Origin: Flavobacterium sharifuzzamanii | GTDB taxonomy: Bacteria > Bacteroidota > Bacteroidia > Flavobacteriales > Flavobacteriaceae | Length of the DNA stretch: 64,000 bases | Direction: 5' to 3' | NCBI RefSeq assembly: GCF_003254585.1 | Contig: NZ_QJGZ01000036.1 | Location: 350,979 to 414,978, forward strand | In this document: piece by piece, positions 51,455 through 60,700 of the stretch | Numbering within the stretch: position 1 is the stretch's first letter | How the letters are laid out: each line of letters starts with the position of its first letter | The notes under the pieces: model-generated | What the model was told of the DNA's origin: nothing | Databases searched by the model: none | The model's input: only the letters and a program-made list of their open reading frames with translations | Position numbers and translations under genes: made by a program

Positions 51455-53905
51455 ATGCATTTCATCGAAGTCATTTTACCGCTTTCTTTAGCAAAGACAT
51501 TTACTTACCGAATTTCTGAAGCTGAATTTCATTTCATTAAAAAAGGAATGCGCGTTGCTGTGCCATTTGGTAAAAGCAAAATATATACTGGACTTGTTTT
51601 AGATGTTCATGAAAATGCTCCAACTCTATATGAAGCGAAAGAAATTCATCAGATTTTAGATGAAAAACCAATTGCGACTGAAATCCAGATTAAACATTGG
51701 CTTTGGATTGCGGATTATTATATGTGTGGCATTGGAGATGTGTATCGTGGAGCATTTCCAAGCGGATTATTGCTGGAAAGTGAAACCATTATTTCGCATA
51801 AACCTGATGTTGTGGTAAACGACAGCGAACTTTCTGATGATGAGTTTTTAATTTATGAAGCTTTGCACCATCAGAGTTCGTTAAAGGTTCAGGAAATTAC
51901 TTCGATTTTAAATAAAAAAAATATACTTCCGATTCTACAAAAACTGATTGCGAAGGATATTATTTTTTTAGATGAAGAAATAAAAGAAACATACAAGCCA
52001 AAATTGGTGAGATATGTAAAATTACATTCCAAATACGAATCTGATAATGGTTTGGAAGAATTGCTGATGGTGTTGAAGAATGCTACTAAACAAAAAGAAA
52101 TTGTTTTGGCATATTTTCAAATTAGCGCATCAGAAAAGAAGCCAATTACAGTAAAAAAGCTTACAGAAGTCTCAAACGCAGGGTCGGCGGCGATAAAATC
52201 ATTAGTTGAAAAAGAAATATTTGAAGAATATTATTTACAGCATGATCGTGTTACGTTTGATGGGGAGAAATCAGATAAAGAACTGCATTTAAGTGAAGCC
52301 CAAGAAAAAGCTTTTTCAGGAATTAAGAATAGTTTTTTGGAGAAAGAAGTGTGTCTGCTTCATGGTGTAACTTCGAGCGGAAAAACTGAAATTTATATTA
52401 AGTTAATCGAAGAATATCTGCAGACAGGAAAACAGGTTTTGTATTTGCTTCCCGAAATTGCTCTTACTACTCAGTTGGTTTCGAGACTGCGTCTTCATTT
52501 TGGAGATAAAGTGGCTGTTTTTCATTCTAAATATAGTAATAATGAAAGAGTTGAGGTTTGGAGGCAAACGCTAGAAAACTCTCCAAAAGCTCAAATTGTA
52601 ATTGGAGCGAGATCGGCTTTATTTTTACCTTTTAATGATTTAGGATTGCTTATTGTTGATGAAGAGCATGAGCAGACTTTTAAACAAACAGATCCTGCAC
52701 CAAGATACCACGCTAGAGATGCGGCAATTGTTTTGGCTAATTTTCATAAAGCTAAAGTATTATTGGGTTCGGCAACGCCTAGTATTGAAACCTATTTTAA
52801 TACACAAAATAATAAGTACGGATTAGTAACGCTTTCTGAGCGTTATAAAAATGTCCGCTTGCCTGAAGTGATTTTGGTTGATATAAAAGACAAGCATTTC
52901 AGAAAAAGAATGACAGGACATTTTAGCGATCTTTTAATTGAAGAAATAGCTGAATCGTTGTCGTTGGGTGAACAGGTAATCCTGTTTCAAAATAGAAGAG
53001 GATATTCGCCTATAATTGAATGTTTGACTTGCGGACATGTTCCGCATTGTCAACAGTGCGATGTGAGTTTGACCTATCATAAACATAAAAACCAGCTTCG
53101 CTGTCATTATTGCGGTTATTCAATTGCAAAACCTACTAATTGCCATAACTGTTCGAGTATAGATTTAACCACAAAAGGATTTGGAACAGAGCAAATAGAG
53201 CAGGAGCTATCGTCACTTTTTCCTAAAGCGAAAACGGCTAGAATGGATCAAGATACCACGAGAGGTAAATTTGGTTTTGAGAAAATAATTGATACATTTA
53301 AAAATCGCGAGATTGATATTTTAGTCGGCACACAAATGCTGGCTAAAGGACTTGATTTTGATAATGTAGGTTTGGTTGGGATTATGAATGCCGACAATAT
53401 GCTGCATCATCCCGATTTTAGGGCTTTTGAACGTAGTTTTCAAATGATGACACAAGTTGCGGGAAGAGCAGGAAGATCAGAAAAACAGGGGAAAGTTGTT
53501 ATTCAGACTTACAATCCAAATCATAATACAATTCAGCAGGTTACAGACCATAATTATATAGGTATGTACAAAGAGCAATTGTATGATAGGCAAATTTATA
53601 GATATCCGCCATATTTCAGGATTATAAAGCTTACGCTAAAGCATAAAGATTTTGATAAGCTAAAAGAAGGAGCGATGTGGTTATATCAGGTTTTGAGCCA
53701 GAATTTGGGAATGCCGGTTTTAGGGCCAGAAGAGCCTGCAATAAGCAGAATACGAAATGAATATATTAGAACTATCTTGATTAAGATTCCGCAAAACCTT
53801 CATTTAGGAAATACAAAAAAAACTATTCAGAAAATGCTGAATAGTTTTGAAGCTGTGGCTCAATACAGAGCTATAAAAGTTGTGATTAATGTAGATTTCT
53901 ATTAA
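51455..53905 (+). CDS. priA: Primosomal helicase PriA
   Basis: Restarts stalled replication forks by recognising fork DNA and loading the replicative helicase. The 816-residue protein has the 3' DNA-binding N-terminal domain (MHFIEVILPLSLAKTFTYRI), Walker A (LLHGVTSSGKTEIYIKLI), DEEH box (LLIVDEEHEQTFKQTDPAP), and the zinc region with paired cysteines (CLTCGHVPHCQQC and CHYCGYSIAKPTNCHNC). Helicase motifs IV-VI (GTQMLAKGLDFDNVGLVGI, QVAGRAGRSEKQGKVVIQT) follow. It starts 20 bp after the metallo-beta-lactamase gene. Confidence 0.97.
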   Translation: MHFIEVILPLSLAKTFTYRISEAEFHFIKKGMRVAVPFGKSKIYTGLVLDVHENAPTLYEAKEIHQILDEKPIATEIQIKHWLWIADYYMCGIGDVYRGAFPSGLLLESETIISHKPDVVVNDSELSDDEFLIYEALHHQSSLKVQEITSILNKKNILPILQKLIAKDIIFLDEEIKETYKPKLVRYVKLHSKYESDNGLEELLMVLKNATKQKEIVLAYFQISASEKKPITVKKLTEVSNAGSAAIKSLVEKEIFEEYYLQHDRVTFDGEKSDKELHLSEAQEKAFSGIKNSFLEKEVCLLHGVTSSGKTEIYIKLIEEYLQTGKQVLYLLPEIALTTQLVSRLRLHFGDKVAVFHSKYSNNERVEVWRQTLENSPKAQIVIGARSALFLPFNDLGLLIVDEEHEQTFKQTDPAPRYHARDAAIVLANFHKAKVLLGSATPSIETYFNTQNNKYGLVTLSERYKNVRLPEVILVDIKDKHFRKRMTGHFSDLLIEEIAESLSLGEQVILFQNRRGYSPIIECLTCGHVPHCQQCDVSLTYHKHKNQLRCHYCGYSIAKPTNCHNCSSIDLTTKGFGTEQIEQELSSLFPKAKTARMDQDTTRGKFGFEKIIDTFKNREIDILVGTQMLAKGLDFDNVGLVGIMNADNMLHHPDFRAFERSFQMMTQVAGRAGRSEKQGKVVIQTYNPNHNTIQQVTDHNYIGMYKEQLYDRQIYRYPPYFRIIKLTLKHKDFDKLKEGAMWLYQVLSQNLGMPVLGPEEPAISRIRNEYIRTILIKIPQNLHLGNTKKTIQKMLNSFEAVAQYRAIKVVINVDFY

Positions 53906-53917
53906 ACAGCAATTAAA

Positions 53918-54616
53918 TTAAGAAGAAGTTGAAAGTGCTTTTACTAAGTCTTCTTTTTTATTTCTGCTTAATGGTATTTTAGTAATTCCTATTTCGGCAA
54001 ATTTACTGTTAAAGCGCTCTACCTTATCTATATTAATGATGTACGATTTGTGAACACGGATAAATTTGTCTTTTGATAGATCATTTTCAAAAGATTTCAT
54101 AGTAGAAAGAACCAGATTGCTGTCATCTTCAGTTACTACTCTTACGTAATCTCCAAAAGCTTCAATCCATTTTATTTTTGAAGTAAAGATTTTAAGTTTT
54201 TTTAGATTACTTTTGATGAATATATGTTCGCCTTCTTCTTCTTTGATGTCTTTTTTGAGCAGATGCATATCGATTGCCCTTTTTACAGAGGCGTTAAAAC
54301 GATCTACTGCAATTGGTTTTTGAAGATAGTCAGTAGCATCATAGTCGAAAGCTTTTAGGGCATATTCGGCTTTAGAAGTGATAAATATAATCTGCGGTTT
54401 TGATTTTAATCCGTCAAGGAAATCAAAGCCATTAATTACTGGCATTTCTATGTCAAGAAATATTAAATCGATATTATTTAATGAGATACAACTTTTTGCT
54501 TCAATTGCATTAGAAAAATCCCCGATTAAATGCAAGCCTGGGTGATTATTAACCAATTTGGCAATAATTGTCCTTTGTATAGAACTATCATCTACAACAA
54601 CACAGTTTAGTTTCAT
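53918..54616 (-). CDS. LytTR-family response regulator
   Basis: A 232-residue regulator. The receiver domain has VVVDDSS at the acidic pocket, the phosphoacceptor Asp55 in LIFLDIEMPVING, IIFITSKAEYA and YLQKPI. The LytTR DNA-binding domain follows (WIEAFGDYVRVVTED, STMKSFENDL, FIRVHKSYIINIDKVERF). Such regulators normally pair with a LytS/YehU-type kinase, but none is nearby, so it is an orphan in this window. It converges on priA with a 12-bp gap and is divergent from the ribosomal operon. Confidence 0.92.
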   Translation of the reverse strand: MKLNCVVVDDSSIQRTIIAKLVNNHPGLHLIGDFSNAIEAKSCISLNNIDLIFLDIEMPVINGFDFLDGLKSKPQIIFITSKAEYALKAFDYDATDYLQKPIAVDRFNASVKRAIDMHLLKKDIKEEEGEHIFIKSNLKKLKIFTSKIKWIEAFGDYVRVVTEDDSNLVLSTMKSFENDLSKDKFIRVHKSYIINIDKVERFNSKFAEIGITKIPLSRNKKEDLVKALSTSS

Positions 54617-54732
54617 AACATTTAAATTTAGAATAAATTCAGGATAGCAGTAGTAAATGTATTATTTTTTTGTAAAAAAAACTAAAGTTGAGGCATCTTT
54701 TTTGCATTATGACGAATAAAAGGAAAAAAGTG

Positions 54733-54762
54733 TTGCATATATAAATTAAATGCTTACTTTTG
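54733..54762 (+). promoter_or_regulatory. Strong promoter of the rpsF-rpsR-rplI operon
   Basis: TTG (54733-54735), a 19-bp AT-rich spacer and TACTTTTG (54755-54762) give a full consensus promoter. The ATG is 31 bp downstream. Confidence 0.8.
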
Positions 54763-54793
54763 CACCCAATTTTAACAAATAAATTTTTTATTT

Positions 54794-55135
54794 ATGAATC
54801 ATTATGAAACTGTTTTCATTTTAAATCCCGTTTTATCTGAGGTTCAGGTGAAGGAAACAGTAACGAAATTTGAAGAATTTCTTACTAGTAGAGGAGCTGA
54901 AATGGTATCGAAAGAGGATTGGGGTCTTAAAAAAATGGCTTACGAAATCCAAAACAAAAAAAGTGGTTTTTATCACTTATTCGAATTCAAAGTAGCTGGA
55001 GAAGTTCTTTTAGCTTTTGAAACTGAATTCAGACGTGATGAAAGAGTTATGCGTTTCTTAACTGTAAGTTTAGACAAACATGCTATTTCATGGGCTGAGA
55101 GAAGAAGAGCAAAATTAAAATCTACTAAAGCGTAA
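54794..55135 (+). CDS. rpsF: Ribosomal protein bS6
   Basis: A 113-residue small-subunit protein with [40 protein letters not shown] and [20 protein letters not shown], as expected for S6. It pairs with bS18 on the ribosome platform. It is the first gene of the operon; ssb, found between rpsF and rpsR in many bacteria, is absent here. Confidence 0.97.
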   Translation: MNHYETVFILNPVLSEVQVKETVTKFEEFLTSRGAEMVSKEDWGLKKMAYEIQNKKSGFYHLFEFKVAGEVLLAFETEFRRDERVMRFLTVSLDKHAISWAERRRAKLKSTKA

Positions 55136-55140
55136 TTATT

Positions 55141-55437
55141 ATGTCTACAATTGAGCAATCTGCAAAAGGAAAAAAAGACGGAGATATCAGATATTTAACG
55201 CCTTTAAACATTGAAACTAACAAAACTAAAAAGTATTGCCGTTTCAAAAAATCAGGAATCAAATATATCGATTATAAAGATGCTGATTTCTTATTGAAAT
55301 TCGTTAACGAGCAAGGAAAAATTCTTCCTCGTCGTTTAACTGGAACTTCATTAAAATACCAAAGAAAAGTTTCTGTAGCTGTAAAAAGAGCTCGTCACTT
55401 AGCTTTAATGCCATACGTGGCCGATTTATTAAAATAG
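55141..55437 (+). CDS. rpsR: Ribosomal protein bS18
   Basis: A 98-residue protein, somewhat long for S18 because of an N-terminal extension. It has [37 protein letters not shown] and [20 protein letters not shown], the family core. It lies 5 bp after rpsF. Confidence 0.97.
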
Positions 55438-55503
55438 TATAAAAATCTAGTCGCTGGTTTCTGTTGAAGCAGAACCTAACTTCTAAAATATAAGGACAAC
55501 AAC

Positions 55504-55944
55504 ATGGAAATTATTTTAAAACAAGACGTACAGAACTTAGGATTTAAAGATGATGTAGTATCTGTAAAACCTGGTTACGGTCGTAACTTTTTAATTCCTC
55601 AAGGTTTTGCTACTTTAGCAACTCCTTCTGCTAAAAAAGTTTTAGCTGAAAACCTAAAACAAAGAGCACACAAAGAAGCTAAAATTGTTGCTGATGCTAA
55701 ATCATTGGCTGAAGCAATTAAAGCTCTTGAAATTAAAATTTCTGCAAAAGCTGGTGGAGAGAAACTTTTTGGTTCTATCACAAACATCGACATTGCTGAG
55801 GCTTTAGAAAAATCTGGAAACGCTATCGACAGAAAATTCATCACTAGTGGTATCGTAAAACGTACTGGAAAATACAGTGCTAGTATCCGTTTACATAGAG
55901 ATGTAATTGTTGAGTTACCATACGAAATTGTTGCTGAAAAGTAA
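55504..55944 (+). CDS. rplI: Ribosomal protein bL9
   Basis: A 146-residue large-subunit protein: MEIILKQDVQNLGFKDDVV, VKPGYGRNFLIPQGFATLAT, a long central helix rich in Ala and Lys, then KLFGSITNIDIAEAL and ASIRLHRDVIVELPYEI. It is the third gene of the operon and ends at a strong terminator. Confidence 0.97.
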   Translation: MEIILKQDVQNLGFKDDVVSVKPGYGRNFLIPQGFATLATPSAKKVLAENLKQRAHKEAKIVADAKSLAEAIKALEIKISAKAGGEKLFGSITNIDIAEALEKSGNAIDRKFITSGIVKRTGKYSASIRLHRDVIVELPYEIVAEK

Positions 55945-55963
55945 TAGTTTTAAAATCTATACT

Positions 55964-55990
55964 AAAATCCCGATGCAAATCGGGATTTTT
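55964..55990 (+). terminator. Terminator after rplI
   Basis: AAAATCCCGAT pairs with ATCGGGATTTT around GCAA, then a T run. Confidence 0.9.
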
Positions 55991-56060
55991 TTGTTTAATA
56001 TAAAACGATAGTAATAATTAGACTTATAGCTAACAGCTAAAGCATAAAGCCTAAAATGAA

Positions 56061-56534
56061 ATGAAATACGCAAGATTAACAAAAGAGCAATTTGAAGAAT
56101 TACATGCTGAATTTGCCAGTTTTTTGGCTACGCAAGCAATAGACAGAAAAGAGTGGGAAGAACTTAAAGTTAATAAACCAGAAGTTGCAGAACAGGAACT
56201 TGATGTCTTTTCAGATTTGATATGGGAAGGTGTATTAGGTAGAGCAGAATATTTAGAGCATTTTTCTAAAAATCATATCTTTTTATTTCATTGTTTTGAT
56301 ACTCACATTCAATCGATTGTTTTAAAATCGGTTTCTCCTGATGTTGATTTTTTAACTAAAGATGGATTGCAATGGCTGAGCGATAATATGTTTACCGACA
56401 ATATTGAAATGAAGGTAGGAAAGAAGGTGTTTACAGAAGAACGAAACTCTTCAATTTTTGAATTGATTAAGCAAGGTGCTTTTTTAAGCGATGGACAGTT
56501 GTTTAATCAAATCAATACTATTATTGAATCGTAA
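56061..56534 (+). CDS. DUF6495-like conserved flavobacterial protein
   Basis: A 157-residue soluble acidic protein: YARLTKEQFEELHAEFASFL, WEELKVNKPEVAEQELDVFS, DLIWEGVLGRAEYLEHFSKN, and FELIKQGAFLSDGQLFNQIN. The pattern matches a short conserved family that I recall as DUF6495, specific to Flavobacteriia. Its function is unknown. The 70-bp spacer before it has a TAGCTAACAGCTAAAGC-type degenerate repeat. It is not part of the ribosomal operon because a terminator intervenes. Confidence 0.75.
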   Translation: MKYARLTKEQFEELHAEFASFLATQAIDRKEWEELKVNKPEVAEQELDVFSDLIWEGVLGRAEYLEHFSKNHIFLFHCFDTHIQSIVLKSVSPDVDFLTKDGLQWLSDNMFTDNIEMKVGKKVFTEERNSSIFELIKQGAFLSDGQLFNQINTIIES

Positions 56535-57071
56535 TTTATTTTAATAACTCTTTTAAGATGGCAGACAATTAATAACAATTGCTTGCCATTTTTTTGTTTT
56601 TTAACTTTTGTTTAATTTTTTTGTGAATTTTTACCCCGTATTTCTACGTGTTTATTTTTAATTATTCAACATATTTTAAAAATTGAACTTTTTTTATAAA
56701 ATATTGTTGCATTTGGTCTTTATAACGGATAGATTTGGCGATAAATTTGCATAAAGAGTAAGAAAATACTTCGTTTATATCGATTTAACATATTTTATTT
56801 AATATTTTACTAAGCTATTAATTGACAAGAAAATTATGTTAAATGTAGCGATTTTTCTATTGTTTTCAGCTGTTCCTAATTTTGAAATTGAAGATTTAAG
56901 AATAAATTATAAGAATTTTAGGCTTGTTTTATGTTTTTGTTTTTCCTAATTTTAGGTAACAAAAGTTAAACAAAGTTTTTCTTTTGGTTTTCTAAATGTA
57001 GTGTAGAATTATTTTTCTAATTGTTGAGATAGAAATTAGAAGAATTAAATAATAACTTAATAAGTCTGCGT
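56535..57071. other. AT-rich intergenic region, 537 bp
   Basis: I see no gene. A possible + strand promoter is TTG (56707-56709), a 20-bp spacer and TAGATTTG (56730-56737); a second -7-like box, TAAATTTG, follows at 56742-56749. The remainder is AT-rich with T runs, typical of DNA upstream of a long transcript. The repeated GGCAGACA/GCTTGCCATT-type stem near 56560-56590 could be a weak terminator for the upstream gene. Confidence 0.5.
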
Positions 57072-57339
57072 ATGGAATTGACAATTACTTTCTTTATCAA
57101 ATTTACTTTAGTTGTTTCCTTTATTTTAGCTTTATTCTTTACGTTATTAAGCTTACTTCGTCTCAACGATAATTTTAATCGTTACCCAATATTTAATTTT
57201 TTTTCAAAAGGTTTGCATTTTAGTTTGCTGTCTTGTAATTACCCCATTAGGTGTGTTGATTATAAGGAGTAAAAACTTTATTGGATATAATGTAGATTCT
57301 AATCTAGTTTTTACAACTGGATATTTTAGGAATGACTAA
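57072..57339 (+). pseudogene. Frameshifted gene for a small two-TM protein
   Basis: From the ATG at 57072 the frame encodes a first membrane helix (FTLVVSFILALFFTLLSLL) and LNDNFNRYPIFNF, then stops at 57272. Removing one T from the eight-T run at 57197-57204 moves into a second frame that continues with FQKVCILVCCLVITPLGVLI, then IRSKNFIGYNVDSNLV and FTTGYFRND, stopping at 57339. The second part is another membrane helix and a plausible C-terminus. Together they make an about 88-residue, two-TM protein. Either the gene is broken, the run carries a sequencing error, or slippage restores the frame. The family is unknown. Confidence 0.55.
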
Positions 57340-57703
57340 TCAACTTTCTAAAAAAAAAATGAATCGACTATATAAGAATTCCCCAGTTCTACTTTCAACT
57401 AAAAATTTTCATTATGAAAATTAGACCTTCAACAAATCACTCCTCTAGGAAAACTGACTACAATCATTTTTCCTTAAAAAAAGTGGAACTTATTTTGTCT
57501 CAGAGAGATCGAATTTGTTCTCCGGTATATCTCGATATACCGAATTCAGCATAATTTTTTTACTAAAACAGAGTTTAACAGCTTTTTTATAAGTTGATAT
57601 ATTTTGTTTTAACTGGTTTATTTTCAATTGATTGTTTAATTGCGTAGGTGCATGCACCTACTGCAAGAGGTGTTTTATTGTCCATTTTCTAATCTTCCAA
57701 ATT
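57340..57703. other. Leader/control region of the giant adhesin gene, 364 bp
   Basis: It holds a 46-codon open frame (57414-57554, start KIRPSTNHSSRKTDYNHFSL), which I do not count as a gene. Inside that frame is a 20-bp quasi-palindrome at 57523-57542 (CGGTATATC, TC, GATATACCG). A perfect 18-bp palindrome lies at 57644-57661, followed by AT-rich DNA to the start codon. No perfect TTG/TAnnTTTG promoter was seen. Confidence 0.5.
57644..57661. promoter_or_regulatory. Perfect 18-bp palindrome in the adhesin leader
   Basis: GTAGGTGCA and TGCACCTAC are exact complements, 43 bp before the ATG. In RNA it would fold as a 7-bp stem with a CAUG loop. In DNA it looks like a dimer-binding operator. No T run follows, so it is not a terminator. 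Confidence 0.5.
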
Positions 57704-60700
57704 ATGAAAAAAAAATTTACTTTTTGTAATCTCTATCCTCAAATGAGATTATTAGGACTTTTAACTTTATTCTTTATATGCACGAATGCATTCTCTCAAA
57801 CTATTTGTAGACCTGTGTCTCAAACAAATAGTGCTGGAGGAGGGCTTTTATGTATAGGAGTAGATGTTGATAGTCCGGCCAATGCTTATGATGGCGTTGG
57901 CTTATCCACTTATGCAACCTTAACAAATGGTGTTGGATTGCTAGGGTGTGTTGCCGAAGAAACTATGACTTTAAACCAGACTGCCCGAGCCGGTGACCAA
58001 GTAGCTATTTACTTTGGCACAGGCAATGGTTTGCTTGATTTAAGTTTATTGTCGAATGCTTCGATTCAGGCTAAAAATTCTGGAGTCAATGTAGGCTCAA
58101 GTGTGGCTTTAAACAGTCCGCTATTGAATTTGAATTTGCTAAGTGGCAATACAGTTGCTGTTGCAAGATTTCCTATAACAGGTGATACCAACCAAATTCA
58201 GGTTCAGGTTGGAGGTTTAGTTAGTCTTTTAGTAAATTTAAGAATTTATGATGTAAGATTAGAATTTGCTCAGCCAAGCGTAACAGGTGGTTTATCGCAG
58301 ACTGTCTGTGCTGGAGTTCCAACAACTCTTACCGCAACACCTGCGGCAGGTACTACACTTGCATGGTATAGTTCTGAATTTTCTACGACAGCTTTAGCAG
58401 TGGGAAATACTTATACAACTCCTGCTTTGACAGGAAATACGACATATTATATAGGAATAACTAGAGCAGCAGGATGCGAAGGAAATGTTCGTGTACCTGT
58501 TGTTTTAAATGTTTCTAATCCGGTAGCACCGGCAATTAGTAACATAGGACTTACAGTTTGTTCTACAGGAGCAACACAGCAGACTACTTTATCGGTTGTA
58601 AACCCTGTTCCTGGAACGACTTATTCCTGGTATTCTGCTTCAAGTGGAGGACCTGCATTAGCAACAGGTACCACTTATTCACCAACAGTTCCTTTAGGGA
58701 CTACTCCATTTTTTGTGGAAGCTTCTATTGGAAGCTGTATAAGTAATAGAATACAAACGAATGTTGTTTCTACAGCTGTTCCAGCTCAACCAACAGTTTT
58801 GACCCAAAGTGTAACAATACAGTCAGGTCAGAATGCAACTTTAAATGCGACAACTTCTGAAGTTGGCGCACAATTAAATTGGTATGAAACAGCCACTGGC
58901 GGAACAGCGGTTGCTACAAATACAACGACTTTTACTACACCAATTTTAACAGCTACTAAAACTTATTATGTTGAAGCGCAAAGTCCAAATGGAAATTGTG
59001 TTAGCGCAACAAGAGAACCAGTTACTGTAACAGTTCAGCCAGCTGCTTTGGGCGGGTGTCTTGAAGCTAGCAGTCAGGTAACTACTCAAGTTGGTGTATG
59101 TTTATTGTGTAGTGCGACTAACCTAAATAATTCTGTAGATGGCAATCCTGCAACAGCTGCAACTTTAACTGTTCCTGTTGGAGTTGCTGCATCGATACAA
59201 CAGACATTGCAGTTTAATAATCCTGGAAAGGCTGGTGATATTGTTGAGGTAGATTTAGAACTGCCTGGCGGTTTAGCCGATCTTACTTTATTAGGCGCTG
59301 TGAGTTTAGCAACTTATAATGGCACAACTTATAATAATGACAGAGTAGCAATAACAAATCCGTTAATTACTTTGCAATTATTGTCTGGAAACCGTTTTAG
59401 AGCAAGTGTTACTGCAGGAGCTAATTTTGATCGTGTAGAAATTAGATTAGGAGCTGTAGTAGCAGCTTTATCGAGAGTAGATATTTATCAGGCAACTTAC
59501 CGATACAAAGTGCCTACAGTTACGGGTGACACAACTATTTGTAGTGGATCTACAGCAACTTTAACAGCAGCTCTTGCAGTTGGAGAAACAGTTAATTGGT
59601 ATAGTGCGGCTACAGGAGGAACTTCATTGGCTTCAACAGCGGCGTTTACTACTCCTGCTTTAACAGCACCAACAACTTATTATGTAGAGGTGACAAGAAA
59701 TGGCTGTGTAAATAGTGTAAGATATCCAGTTCAGGTTTCAATCGAAAATCCAGTGATTCCGACAGTTAGTGCATCGCCAACAACAATTTGTAATGGGCAG
59801 TCCACAACTTTAACGGTTCAAGCTCCAGTTGCTGGCACTACCTATAATTGGTATGACGCTGCAACAGGTGGCACTTTGGTATTTACTGGAACTTCGTTTA
59901 CAACACCAATTTTAACTGCAGATGTTACATATCATGTTGAAGCAGTTATTGGCAGTTGTTCGAGTGCAACACGCACTGCTGTACCGTTGACAGTTAATCC
60001 TTTGCCAGCAACGCCTACTTTTGCATCTTCGGATGTTCTTATTCAGTCAGGGCAAACAGTTACCTTGCAAGTTCAGAATCCAGTTGGAGGCGTTCGATAC
60101 AATTGGTATGATGTGCCAACAGGAGGCGTTTCTATAGCTTTTAATACAACTAGCTTTACTCCAAGTCCAGCTTTAACTGCTAACAAAACTTATTATGTTG
60201 AAGCTTCGAATGTTTTGACAGATTGTGCAAACCCAGTTAGAGGAGCTATAAATGTTACTGTAATCAATGCAATAAGCAGCTGTCTTAGAGCCAATTCTCA
60301 AGTGGTGACAAAAGGCGGTTTAACGGGCTGTTTATCATGTGGTTCAGCAAATGACGGAAATTCTATTGATAGTGACAACACTACAGCAGCTACACTTACG
60401 GTACCTTTAGGTGTACTTGATTATATTGAACAGACATTGACTTTTGTTTCTTCAGGACAAGCAGGAGATATTATAGATGTAGAATTAGGAATTCCTACAG
60501 GTGTACTTGATATTAGCGCACTTTCTAATATTAGCTTAGAAAGTTTTAATGGAGGGAATCCAAATGGTGATCAGACTAATATTAGCTCATTATTAAATGT
60601 GCAACTTTTAGGAGGTAATCGTTTTAGAGCAAGTCTTGTTGCGGCTGGAGCATTCACAAGTGTTCATGTTCGTTTAACAGGGCTATTAACAGCACTTTCT

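Noticed and set aside
57414..57554. 46-residue gene in the adhesin leader
   Set aside because: Hydrophilic, no recognisable motif, and overlaps a strong palindrome; too weak to call.
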